From Seriola aureovittata (Eukaryota > Chordata > Actinopteri > Carangiformes > Carangidae): a stretch of DNA of 64,000 nt. Shown here one piece after another: positions 1-11,950 of this stretch. Location of the stretch: the NCBI RefSeq assembly GCF_021018895.1, contig NC_079373.1:23511376-23575375 (forward strand), in the 5' to 3' direction. Numbering within the stretch: the stretch's first letter is position 1; every line of letters starts with the position of its first letter. Position numbers and translations under genes: made by a program. A model generated the notes under the pieces. It was given only the letters and a program-made list of their open reading frames with translations. It did no database searches and was not told the origin of the DNA.

Positions 1-3000
1 TTGTTGATTAAAAAGCTGTGAAGCACTTATGGAAATCAGTTTGTGGTTGAAGGTGCCATGTTTGATCAGTTCGCTGGTGTCATATTTTTGTATATTGATA
101 ACATGCAAAGTACTTTCCCCACCCACAGATTTCCTAAATGACTCCTGTCTAATGCTCAGCCACACCGCGACACTCGAGCTTCTACATGAGGAAATAATAA
201 AACATGGAGGTAAAATAATTCTTAACACGATTTTATCAAAGTTCAATTTCCTGTGAATCTCAGCTTTCTGTGTTGTGCAGCAGATGAACTTAACCGATGG
301 CAGACAGGATAAATTATTATGAGAGTATAATTTAATGGATGCTAATCCATACCTGAATAATACATCTGTACCGTCATACAGTCTCACCTGTTATTAACAG
401 TCACACACAAAATGAACAACAAAAAAAAAGAAAAACAGTCGTCTGCTGACATTTGAACAAATGTCAGTTTTCCCTCTTTTCTTCCTTCTAAGCAGATGTG
501 CTGCTGACTTCAAAAGCCTCTGATTCTAAACAAGGTGTCAATGTGTGCGTCGGATTTACAGGTTAAACAGAAGAAAAAAAGATCTATTTTTGCAGATTGT
601 TATTCATCTAACAAATAACCTGTTGATTTTTGTCCCTGAAATACCTGTACACTATGTTTCCAGACAATTCATGCTCATGTGTTCAGAAACTTCTCTTTTT
701 GGGAATTATGTGAAAATGAATTTACCCCCCAAAGAACTGGAAATGATTCATCTTTTGTTTTCTGGGTTCGTCATGTTTGTAATGATAGGGGGTAATGGTG
801 CAATCACAATAAGTACTTCATTCTGGGTAAACTGCGCTAATGTGTGTGCTTGTTAACGTTACGCTCCGACACAAAACAAAGCAGTTAAAGGGCTTTAAAG
901 GTTCAATCTGACACTGCTGTCCAGCATCCTCTCAGCTGCAGCTGTCACATGTTGTGGTTGATGCAGGGCCATGTACAAGGATGAGGTTAATGTACATAAA
1001 TTAAATTACTTCTCTATTTTTGTCACTTTTGCATTGTTTTTTTTTTTCAATAAATCAATTACTACACAGCCATTTGACATGTTGAGCTGAATCCAATTTT
1101 CTTATAAAGTTAAACAGCCAAAACCCTCTGGCTGTACAAGCTGATAGTTAATTTGCACTGTTTCACTACGCAGTCTGTTTTAATGTTATGTCACAAGCAA
1201 TGTCACTCAGTGCTACACTAAAACACTAAGAAATAGTCACTGAGCAGAAAACCTATTGGGAGCAGGTCAGGTTGCAAATAAAAACTATGTGGATTGTTGC
1301 GTGTGACAGACAAATTCACAGCTTACTATACAAGATTCTTAGAACCAATACTTTAATTAAAAAGTAAACAAATTAAAATTAACAGTGCCCATCATCAAGT
1401 TTACAACCAGAATAGTAAAAGCTTGTAAGAAGTAAAAGAAGTGTGGTTGAACCTGTATTTTTCCAGTGCCAGCCCAAAGAGTTGCCAAACATCTATTACA
1501 TGCTGGAGCACTTATACTCAGACAAGACTGATTAAAAAGTAATATACAGCTGGACAGTGCCATTTCCAAGCTGCTGCTAAAATCCTGATTTTATAACCTC
1601 CAGGTTGTCTGACAAAATCACCAAACACATAAGTTAAAGACAAAGCCTGTGCTGGGATTTCAGCTATATTCACTGGTGTATGTACTAAAATGATCAGTCG
1701 GAGAGAAAGTTAGAAGCAACTGAATATCTTTCTTATTTAGTCACACATCACGCAGCTTTCATCTGGGCGACAAGATTTGTCTGAAAAGTCACTAGATTTG
1801 TAGCAAGGTGCTTCTTAGAAAAAAAAGTCTTTAAATCTGGCGACAAATATGTCGAGTTGGCATCAGTGCAGACTGTAAACGCCCCCATGAAACTGTTTGT
1901 GCCAATTCATTTTGAGAAAGCAACGGCCAACGGGGAAACTTCATGAATCAGTCACGTGGCATTCGGTTGACCAGTGGTCTCGCTTGATCACTCAACTCTT
2001 TCACTCACTCACTCAGTCGCAGACATTTGCGTTCATGGAGCTGGCCCTGCTGCTGAGGTCCAGCCAAAAACACACAGCAAAGGCAGGTGAGTGGGAAGGC
2101 CATACTTGTTCATCAGGCACATAGTGAGATTGAACACCAGTGTCCCATTAAAAAATAAAAAAAGCTGCTGCATTAAACTTCCCATCTATTAATATGATAA
2201 AAACAATTAAGGCAAATTATCAAGTAACAAGATGATAACATGGTTTGTTTAATATTCTGAAAGATTGAAGATTATGGAGGTGTAATTGTCTCAGGTGTTT
2301 GTGATATGACAGCTTCTTGGATGGACGTTGCCATGGATCCCCCCCAACAAGGGCAGATGTCAGGTTTAGGGTTGAGATTTTGGAGAGAAACCAGCCATAA
2401 AACCACAACCGAAAGCTGGAAAGAACAACATAAGTCTGACAATTCTTTACAATCCATCCTCCATCGTCTCATCCAAACTTTCATTACCTCGGAGTTCGCC
2501 CGGCTCTGACCTTTTTGACTGGTTTCTGTCACGAAGGCTCGGCTGTGGTATTTGACTGAACGTCAGCATCAGATAAAATCAGTGTGATGTTCCAATGAAA
2601 ACAGTGACAGCGATAAAATATCAGCTGTTTCTGATCCCCTTTTTCTGTTTGTTTACCTCCCCCACTTAATAAAGGTGAGTCTTATCTTTCTGTTGCAGCC
2701 TAAGGAGGAAGTTTATCACATAATGAAGAGATCACATCTGTCAGCATGGAGAAATACAACTTTGTATCTATGATACTGTGCAAGTGTTGCTGTATAACTT
2801 AAGTGCACAATAACGACTACATGGCTTTAGTATGTCAAAGTCCTCTACACATTATCGCAAGTTGATCATGTGATCGTACAGTCCAGCTATCGCTGGTTTG
2901 ACACCTTAACCTCTCGAATGTTGTAAATTGAGCTGATGTATTTAACAGAACAGGAAGCAGCAACGTTGAATGAGAACATCAGGATCGTACGGACAGATTC

Positions 3001-4369
3001 ACCTTCAGCGGACTCTGGATCTGACTATAGGCCAAGCTACTCCTCTCTCAACATGACGGTTGGGTCAACAGTGATCCCCTGTGATTGTGTTTCCTGTACT
3101 TTAAGGTTTTCTTTTAACTTAAAAATTGTACTAATGGTTTGACTGAAACCTTTTTCCTGCAGAAAAATAACCCACATTGTCACGACCATGTGTGCGAGGG
3201 GGTTAAACAAATCTCTTGCCTCCAGTTTAGAGGCTTTTTAAACCCCAAGAGAATGATTGCGCAACTTTGGGAAGTTAATCACAGCTCAGCAGTAATATTC
3301 TCGTCCATCTTGTTGCTGACGATGTAAGCAGCAATATGCTACGAGGTATTTAACATGACATACAGTGTGCTTTCTGGTGCTGCATTGCACCACAGCCATA
3401 ACCTACAGTTCTGACAATGTAACGAGGAGGAGTCCCATTTAGTCTTCAATAGCTTTTCAGAAACTTCATTAAAGTCTAGAAAAAAAGGAGCGATAAAAGC
3501 AACATTATTTGTGTTTCTGGTGACCTGCAGAGTCAATATTCACTCTTCTTTTAGCTCTGGTTTTGGTCTTCGCTGACTCCCGGGGGAAATATCTGTCTCA
3601 TTAACTGTTAGATGACGGATCTTTCGTTGAGACAACCACAGAGTAAACTCAAGCACTTGAAGAAGATAACGGTTGAAATCTTCAAATGCAGGCAAAAGCA
3701 ATCTGTGATCACTTGTATGTAGGAGCGGGAACAAAGTTGAAATTACCATAAAAAATTACACCGCTCGTTTATCACATGTAATAAAAACAACAACACCATT
3801 TTCAGGGTTCAAAACAAAGGAAAATACATCATCTGGGTGATGGTTTTTAACAAGCTTCTGACTTGTTCTTGATTAATGAAAACATTCTTGGACAAATGCT
3901 TTTTCATCTTGTGTCAGTCCAAGAAGTTCATATGAATGTCTCTGTCCGTCCCTCTGGCCCCAGGTCAGAAAGAAAGAACCCTCAAAATAAAAGTAGTGCT
4001 ATTCCATTATTCCTATTCCTGTGGTATTCAACCGGTCCTTGTGAAAAATGGACTCATTGCAATTACAGCCTTCAAAGAGTTCTTGTTTCCACAAGTCAGA
4101 AGTGGGTAATTTGTGCTATTTGAATAGATTTTACACCGGTAATTTTTCTCTCCTGATTGACCAGACTCTGAAACACGGCCTCTGCCATGTTCTTAGCCAG
4201 CAGGCCAAGGTGAAGGAAACGGTCCCCAGCTGAGAAATCACAGTGGACTGTCCACCTGGAATTAATTGGTTTCGCATTACATGAGCACACACCACCGGAG
4301 CAGTGGATCTTTTGACATGTCAGGACAGTGAGAGCACATCTGTAACAACTAACGCTGATGATGACTCAG
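1..4369. other. Intergenic, nothing identified
   Basis: AT-rich; no splice-linked coding frames, RNA gene or long simple repeat seen. The opposed open frames near 2220-2530 carry no family signal. Confidence 0.6.
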
Positions 4370-4439
4370 TTCCATTTAGGTGTGCCAGGAAGCCAGCATG
4401 CACGATAGCAGAGCCCTGGCACAAAGCACCTAAATGGAA
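4370..4439. repeat. Inverted repeat / stem-loop
   Basis: TTCCATTTAGGTG at 4370-4382 pairs exactly with 4427-4439, and TGCCAGG at 4383-4389 pairs with 4415-4421; a 5-nt bulge (CAAAG) lies on the right arm. The loop is 25 nt. No family recognised. Confidence 0.85.
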
Positions 4440-5121
4440 TTAATCCACGATTAATGTAATTGGATACACCTGTGTTTGAAAAGACAAAAATGTGGTCTGA
4501 GAAAGGTCGGCATGTTTTGACGCATAAATGCCAGCGAAGCCCACCAGCAAATACAGAAGGTATACAGATGTGCAGGTTGGCAGATGTGCGTGTGGCGTAT
4601 CTCAACGTACAACCAAAAAGGCCTGCACAGCTGTTGCAACATCCGGGGTATGGATCTAATTGGAAACATAAGTTAGGGCCTGATAGTGTAGGAAGGTGTG
4701 TTTTGAAGCTAAGACACATGTGCACACTCGCACCCACATACACCAGTCTCTTACAGACATACACGTGCATTATGTAGGACAGTGATGAGGTCACTTGACT
4801 GTAACAGGCAAACTGTAAATTCAGTTATTTGCTAAACTGCAGAGCGGTTTTTAACCTCACTGTGGAATGTAGAGGAGAGCCTTTTACTTTAGCATACAAG
4901 TGGGAACATGAGTCTCATACACTGCATGTTGAAAACCAGCCCGGCTCTGCCAAATACAGCCTGTGTTGATTTAATTTAGCACCATGTAATTGATTGTTTA
5001 TTGTATTGTAAGTGACCATCTTTTTATTAGTGTCACTCTTCGATACATAAAGCTGCTTGCGAGAGGGAAAAACTTTCTGGGTGATAAAAAAGAAGGAGAA
5101 AAAAAAAAAGTGCTTCCCAAA

Positions 5122-5320
5122 GCCTTTTGGGAAAATGGCAGAACATCTCCAAAAAGTAGTCAGCTACAGTGTGAATCATTGTGCATAAATATAACCCACT
5201 GGTGTGAAACTTTGGAGTCTGTCATTGTGGTACATTTCATGGCCTTTTGGGAGACATTGGAACTTCTCCAAACAGCAGTCAGTGAGCAGATCTTTGAATC
5301 ATGAGGCATAAAATATAACC
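5122..5320. repeat. Diverged tandem duplication, period about 120 bp
   Basis: 5122-5196 and 5242-5320 both start GCCTTTTGGGA, share CTCCAAA-AG-AGTCAG in the middle and end GCATAAAATATAACC-like. Divergence indicates age. Confidence 0.8.
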
Positions 5321-5990
5321 TGTGAGCATTAATATAACTTGCAAAGAGGGGGGAGACGAGCACAGGTGTCGTGCAGAGAAACTCGGAGAAGGATGGAAGA
5401 GGAGAAACAAGATGACTATAGAGAGGAATGGGTGTCCACGCTGTGTGTTTGGAGAAGGAGAAGGCTTTTTCTTCAGGGCGGCAGCATGTATGCAAGTTGG
5501 ATTTATTTGGCATTACGTCCGCGCTGCCTTTCTCGTAACAGCGAAGACAGTTTCCTCACAGTGATGAATCACATGTTTTGTCAGTTGCGGAGAGTTATGC
5601 TCCTTTAATCTCATTTTTTAAGCTATTTGTCTCCCGTTTCAACCCCTCGAGAGATTCAAAGGCTGTGATTCATTTTTAAGGGCTGGATTTTACTGTCAGT
5701 CGAGCATCAAACAGAAGAAACTTTGCATAGAAAGTAGCAATTGTTCTTTATTAAAACAGTGTAGATGTTTTGATCACAATATCTGATTGTGTAAACAAAT
5801 CTTTGAGTGAGTGTAATGTAGATGTGTGTGTGCTGCACTGTATGTGTGAGTTGAAGGGATTTATCATCCTGATCTAATGCTGGGAAAAATGATTTCCACA
5901 TGGAGTCCTGCTCCCCTAAAAGAACATTGGCACTCAAACAATCATGTCACAAATTGTTCAACCTCAAAAGGAGAGCTACAGTATAAAGAC

Positions 5991-6530
5991 TGTCACAGTT
6001 CTGCATCTCGGGTCACCTGCCTCACTCGAGCGTTTCCTGTCATCCGTTCACCCTGTTCTCCCGCGCCTCCCTGCATTAGCCACTCCCACCTCATCAAGCC
6101 AAAATCCATTCACCTGGTCACACAGCTGCTCCTGATTACACTCACCCAGGATACTAACCCCGACCTTCCAGTCTTTCTTTGCCGGATTGTTCTTCGCTTT
6201 TCTCCGTGCAAGAGTCTCCAGCGTTTCTTGGACTGATTCCCCGTTGCCAAACCTGTTTGTCCCTGACTTGCCCTTCTCATCTGAACCCTGGTAATCACTT
6301 CAGCCTTCTGTCCCTGAAACTCCAAAAACTGCTTTTGTGACTTTGGCCTTTGTATGATCCTGTGCTGGTTAATTCAGCCAGAGCCTCCAGGTCTGCCAGG
6401 AAGATTTCATCACAGTTTGTTTTTTTGATTTACCTGCAAGCTCCAGCTTCTGCCTTGGTAAGAATAAAGGTCACTAAAAGCTACTTTTGTTGAACTCTGC
6501 TGTATTTTGGTCCTATAAACACCTGTCACA
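5991..6530 (+). mobile_element. LTR-like interspersed element, 540 bp
   Basis: Begins TGTCACAGTT and ends CACCTGTCACA (TG...CA borders), with AATAAA at 6463-6468, about 60 bp before the end. The interior (TTCCAGTCTTTCTTTGCCGG, GCGTTTCTTGGACTGATTCC) resembles a repeat common in teleost genomes. No matching target-site duplication is visible, so the class is uncertain; no protein-coding part. Confidence 0.55.
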
Positions 6531-6997
6531 GCTAAAATAGGTCCAAGGAAGAAAGAAACACAAGCACTCAAACAATCATGCAGGTTGTAAACAAGCTTAG
6601 CCACATTATCTAAACCACTTTATTTGGATGTAAACCTGAAAGTAAGAACATCTGCAATGTTGTAAATGTTTCTGAATTGCACAAGGAAGCCCAAGTCGAC
6701 TACAATAAGTATGGTATAAGTAAAGGTTGAACCAGGAAGTTGATGTTACAACTGCATGAATGTACAGCGAGGAGAAGTGGGAGGAGCTATCTCGGACGCC
6801 CCTGGTTCCGCATGTTACAGTCCTGGTCATTTTCTCCACAGACAACGTTATGTGACTCACAGGTGGAGTTCTTCAGTAGCTTGGATCAGTATGAAACTGC
6901 TGGTTTCATCATCAGATGAACAACTGTGTTCGAAAATATGTAGTTTGATGAGAAGTTGAAGGTAAAAGCCTGTGTAAATAACACGAGGAGAGAATAT

Positions 6998-7176
6998 AAC
7001 TCCAATTCCCAAGGTGCATTGCGATCAACCATCACAGAGCTTAAGTTATGCAGCTTAAATCATTTAAATGTTGGGTTTCATTTTGGTTTTGAATTCGCAA
7101 CAACTCTGTTTTGCACACCTCTAAGTGGCTTCTTTTCCGCTGCAACAACAGCCAGGGCTCATGGGTATTGTAGTTT
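6998..7176. mobile_element. Possible MITE with ZNF143-like ends
   Basis: AACTCCAATTCCC at 6998 is matched in inverted orientation (11 of 13) by the complement of GGGTATTGTAGTT at 7163-7175. ACTACAATTCCC-type ends occur in fish MITE-like repeats and resemble the ZNF143/Staf site. Confidence 0.35.
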
Positions 7177-8133
7177 CTATTTCCCATGCCAAACTGAATT
7201 TAAAAAAAAACATAGACCTACCGTCCTGCATTGGTCTTACTTTCTCGTAGTTTCCAGCAACTCAGAGCCCACCCCTTCCTCCTGTTGCTTGTTGCCACAT
7301 TCCTTCGTGAACACGTCCATTCAAGCACCATTCATTGAATTGCAGTGTCACCAACAAATGTGTGTTTCTTTATTGAAGCAGTGGTTGTTTTTTGTTGTTT
7401 ACAGATTTCCAGATTAATGTAGCTGCTGGAACGTACATAACTTTAGCAGCCCATCTTGTTATCACAATCCCATTTCATAATCTGCTTAGGTGCCATTTTA
7501 TAATCAAGTGTCTGTGGTCGGTCGAGAGTGAGCGTTTGTTCTTCATTGAGACGGTGGAGTAAATGGAGATGGAAGCGGAGCAAAGGAGATAAAGGAGGGA
7601 AAGTCGTGGACGGAAGAGGAGATCACAGTTCAAGCAGGAGATTTAAACACTTGACTTTCTGCGGACGTTAAAAAAAAAAAAACACTGTTATTTAATTGGT
7701 ATGTCGGTCCACCGCTACACCAAATTTGAATGTCTCATCTCAGATCTTAATCTTATCTGTGATTGGGACAGAAATTGATTGTCTTTCTCTTGCAGTGAGG
7801 GCTGCCCTTTTTAAACTTTCGATCCATAATGATTCAGATAAGACCTGTCCAGTGGGAGAGTGTTATCATCTGTTGACATATTGGATGCAAGAATAAGCCG
7901 ACTGATCAAACATGCTTTGAATCAGCAGCGGCAGCCTGGAACAAGCCCGCTGATTAAAATTCCATGACATCGACACATAAAAAGACCACACGTGCACGAG
8001 GGCCGGTAGCCGATCACACGGATTCCACTTTTTACATGTATTCTTCACTGCAGCTGTACTATTGATCCAACCTTTAAAAAGAACTGTCTTTGAAATTCAG
8101 TTTGATATTCCCAGTGTGTGTGGAGGCTTTACT

Positions 8134-8290
8134 GCCATGGTAACTTGCACAATTTTAGCCACACTAGCCCCAGGGATGGCAATGTCGGGCCAGTTAACCG
8201 GTCGGACACGGTTATTGCCATGTTACTCTGCACATACTTTACTTTGGTGATCACAGCGCCACCAACAGGTGATCATTTCCTCTTGTTCAA
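8134..8290 (+). mobile_element. Fish interspersed repeat fragment
   Basis: Contains TTGCCATGTTACTCTGCAC and GTGATCACAGCGCCACCAAC, a combination I recognise from dispersed teleost repeats. A related copy of the first motif (8134-8151) precedes it. Confidence 0.4.
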
Positions 8291-8855
8291 CGCTTTAGTT
8301 CAAAACAAGGTTCCTCAGAAATAAATGATAGGATCCCTGTCAGGCTCAGCTGTGGTTTGAGGTCACTGCTGATGCTAAACAGTCCAACAGTTTCCCTCTC
8401 TGCTGTGTAATGAATTTTGCAGTGTCATGCAGCTGCTAGTACAAATCTTCTTGTCACACCTTTTTTTTTTTCTTTCAATGAACGGATGTGATGATCTTAC
8501 AGTTCTTAATTTCTTTATCTGTGTGCGCACAGTATCAGATCAGATGTGTGTGGACCGGTGTGTCTCGTTCACTTGACAGACACAGGTAGTCACAGTCGTT
8601 CCGACAGAGCAATAAATGTTTTCAATCACTTTCGACTCCGTACGTAAAACTTTCCCTGTCGTTGCTAATTCAGATCCGCCTGCTCTGCGATCTACAAACT
8701 GTGACAATCAGTTGAAACATTTCTCCCTCTCGGCGACTATCTTCTTCGAGCCGACTCTGCAAAGAGGAGGGAGACGGCAAATAGTCCCAGTTCTGATGAA
8801 GAGCACACAGTCACTGCATTTATCAGCACACAGCAGAGAGGAGTTCTGCTCTGAT

Positions 8856-8856
<1 letters not shown>

Positions 8857-8925
<69 letters not shown>
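8857..8925. repeat. (CA)n microsatellite
   Basis: CA repeat of 69 bp with one CG interruption at 8888; open frames across it are artefacts. Confidence 0.98.
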
Positions 8926-8927
<2 letters not shown>

Positions 8928-9110
8928 TTGTCTGATGAGCCATTTAAGTGCAGTGGATGGTGGATGATATCAATCATGTTATCAGACCAGACTTGTCTCC
9001 CCTCTGGTTCTGTACCTGCATGCCTCTCTGTAGAGCTGACTGCCAGTTGTTGCCTCCAGATGTTAAATGGTCTATGAAGAAAGATTGACACAGTGGTTCT
9101 GATCTCTATG

Positions 9111-9140
9111 CCCACCTGGACCCACTGTCCACCCTTGCAG
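9111..9140 (+). repeat. 30-bp fragment shared with 45593-45622
   Basis: CCCACCTGGACCCACTGTCC then A-CCTTGCAG; 29 of 30 bases equal to the second copy, which sits in a recognisable dispersed repeat. Confidence 0.7.
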
Positions 9141-9543
9141 GATTTGGTTTCCTTGTGCTTATTTGTATTTTGTTCTGCCTCCCCAAAGATCTTTTCAGCT
9201 TTTAAACTTTTCAACACTATTGGATTACTTGTCGTGTTGTTTTATGAGTTAGAGTTGGAGTGCAAACCAGCTATTATTGTGGCTGTGCGTGTGGACTGCA
9301 AACTCGCTTACTCACAGTTAAGGGAAGATATGCGCCGCCTGGAGCCGCAGCTCTGAAGAAAGGATAAGCTGCTTGATTGGTTTGTCTCCGTAGCCGCTGC
9401 CCAGGCAAAGCATATTTCCTCCATAATGCCTCCATATACACCACAGTCACGCCGCCGCCGGGAGACGCTCCCTCCATCCGCTCGCCTTAATGTCGCTGCC
9501 GGCCTCTTGTCTGCAATCCCCATCAATCCCATTCAAAACTCTG

Positions 9544-9578
9544 TGTGTACAGATGTGTGAAATACACATCTGTACACA
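9544..9578. repeat. Perfect 15-bp hairpin, 5-nt loop
   Basis: TGTGTACAGATGTGT at 9544-9558, loop GAAAT, then the exact reverse complement at 9564-9578. Confidence 0.95.
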
Positions 9579-11474
9579 GTATAGTCTGACAAAAATGACA
9601 TGGTTAATGTGTTAGTAAGAACAATTAGCATTAGCCGATGACTGTCCAATGTTCATTCTCCTGTTCATGTCTTTACCAAATCCTGAGAAAAATATAAACC
9701 TTGCTAGACGCTTCATTATGTTCACCAGCCGTTTCATGCCGCAGCATATAGTGAGTTAATCATAACTTCTTTACTGCGATTACTGAGACATGAATGGAGG
9801 TGGATGAGAGAAGCGAGAGTGAGCAAAAGAAGAAAAGCTGCAGCCTTTGAAAGCAAAACAATAAAGTAATAGACACTGAACACACCTAAGAACTGAGGGT
9901 AACTACAGTTTGGAGATGAAGCTGTGTTAGAAAAAAAACACATTGTCATTAGACTGACTGTTGAAAAAAAAAAAACAAATTTGCTTAAAGTTTGGTTTGG
10001 CACATCTACTCACTATTGTTTGTTAAATTACAGCGGGCGAATGTCAGCTGACACGTTTTAATGGGACCATATGAACATCAGCGCTGACACAAATTACTGC
10101 CAGGACAGGGGAAAAAATAGAAATAGATATTATCAATGATTAGCTTTGATTATCTTTCAACAGGAGCCGCAATTTTGAAAATTCAGTGAAAAGCACCATC
10201 AGCACTCTGTGTCACAGCTTGTTATGCAGGAATCATCTGAATATAATGGATTTTCTAGCTGCCAATCATTACCAGAGTCTTTATAAAAAAAATAGAAGAA
10301 AATGTCTCCGTCTTGTTATTTTCGAGCAGAAGTGTCACTCTGATCCACAACCCAGCCCGAAGCTAAACTCTAAATGACATGACCAAATGAATTTGTATTG
10401 AACCAGTCCTGCGGGCAGTAAAGACCGGGTAAAAGCTGCTTATTTCTGAGCTGATACAAAGCCCACACAGAAAAAGTTATGGTCAAACTCACAACTAAAT
10501 GAGTAAACACATCAGCTCCTGCCCTGCGGGTTGGAGGAGTGGTTGCTTCACCTCCTGCAAGTTTCCTCTTTAGCTTTTAGAAAAAACAGTCACCAGACGG
10601 CAGTTGGTCAGACGGACAGAATCTATGAGGAAAATGTTATTATCACCACATGCAAGGTAATAAGCTGAAAATGTATCCTGCCTGTTGTTGGTGCCTTTGC
10701 CTTTTCCTGAATCATTGAATTCTCAGCACCACAAACTCCATAAATTATGCACAGTTGCTTCACTGTGATTTGATTACACCCATTTTTCAAAACTCCTCCA
10801 TCTGTAGCCATTAACACCTAGCTCTCTATTATGATGGAAAGTATGAACACTTCGCCGCAGCCACTGAACAATTCAAATAATTATTGGGGTTATTATGGAG
10901 GCCCCAGCAGCTCGCCAGGTCTCTTTTTCATTTGAAATTGCTGAAACACTATTGAGTGAGTAAAGCCAGGCAGAGAGCAAATGGCTAAAGGCAGCCGGCA
11001 TTACTGATAGTGCTTTGTTACCGTGTGAGGGCGAGCCCACTGAGATAAGGCTGCTTTGACACAGAGGATGGATGCTCTGAACACTCATGGCCACTTTGAC
11101 AAGACTGAAAACGTGTTGTATATCGCAGCTGTCGTCAAAGTGCTTCAGTGAGAGAAGAAGCAAAGGGGGCAACGCTTCGCCCCTTTGTTTATTTGGTGTC
11201 ATGTTGACCTTTTGATTAGTGTCGCTGCCGGCAAAGTTTCCTGCAAAAGTTCTGTAAATATACATGATCTTTTGAGTATGAGCTTTATATACATATATAT
11301 ATACAGCACCACCACCCACAGGGACAACCTTACATTTCTAGCGGTGTGGGCTCTTGGTCAGTCGATGAGCTCACTTCTCACGTCCAGACTGAAATACCTC
11401 AACAAATATAGAACAGATTGCCAGATATTCATGTTGCCCAGAGGATTTTGCTGGAGCATCACTAGCAGGTCAAA

Positions 11475-11800
11475 CTTTTAATTTATCCACTGAAGTATTT
11501 CAACATATACTAGATGTGTTGGCAGTATCCTATTGTCTTTGATGACTCCCTGGCTTTTCATCTAGTGCCACGAGCTTGAGGAACTCTGTGAGGGATATAC
11601 GTGAAACTTGATCCAGACATTCGTATTCCCCGACTTTTACACCACCACCAACATCAGATCAAATTCTCACCTTCTCCAGCGTTTTAGTTTATGACCAAAT
11701 ACTTGCCAAGCTAATTAAATTCCCATCAGCCTCCCCTGTGCTTTATGCTAATTAGTAAATGTTAGCATGCTAACACGTTAAACTAAGATGAAGATGATGA
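11475..11800 (-). mobile_element. Dispersed teleost repeat (TTAGCATGCTAAC family), minus orientation
   Basis: Contains the succession TTTTCATCTAGTGCCA, GACCAAATACTTG, TCCCATCAGCCTC and TAAATGTTAGCATGCTAAC. This is the reverse of a common fish repeat whose other end reads CATTGCAATCCACCCATTAG; a short same-family fragment lies at 58105-58225. Confidence 0.55.
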
Positions 11801-11877
11801 TGAACAGGGTGCGCGTTAACACTAGCATGTAAACACTGTCATTGTGAACGTAGAGCATGCTGATGTTAGCGTGTTAC

Positions 11878-11950
11878 TTCAGGAAGTATTCAGACCCCTT
11901 ATTGTTATGTTGCAGCCTCATGGTAAAATTGTTTCCCCTCATCAATCTGT
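11878..11950 (+). mobile_element. Tc1-like transposon end fragment
   Basis: AGGAAGTATTCAGACCCCTT followed by GTTATGTTGCAGCCTCATGG and CCCTCATCAATCT matches degraded Tc1-like repeat ends common in fish. No transposase frame is present. Confidence 0.45.

Noticed and set aside
545..856. 103-codon plus-strand frame
   Set aside because: AT-rich, no recognisable domain, no splice signals or partner exons.
4366..4794. Opposed frames of 142 and 105 codons
   Set aside because: Overlapping antisense frames over the stem-loop region with no family pattern; chance openness is likely.
8616..9217. Open frames of 150-169 codons on both strands
   Set aside because: They run through the CA microsatellite (Thr-His or Val-Cys repeats) and show no domain or codon signal on either side.
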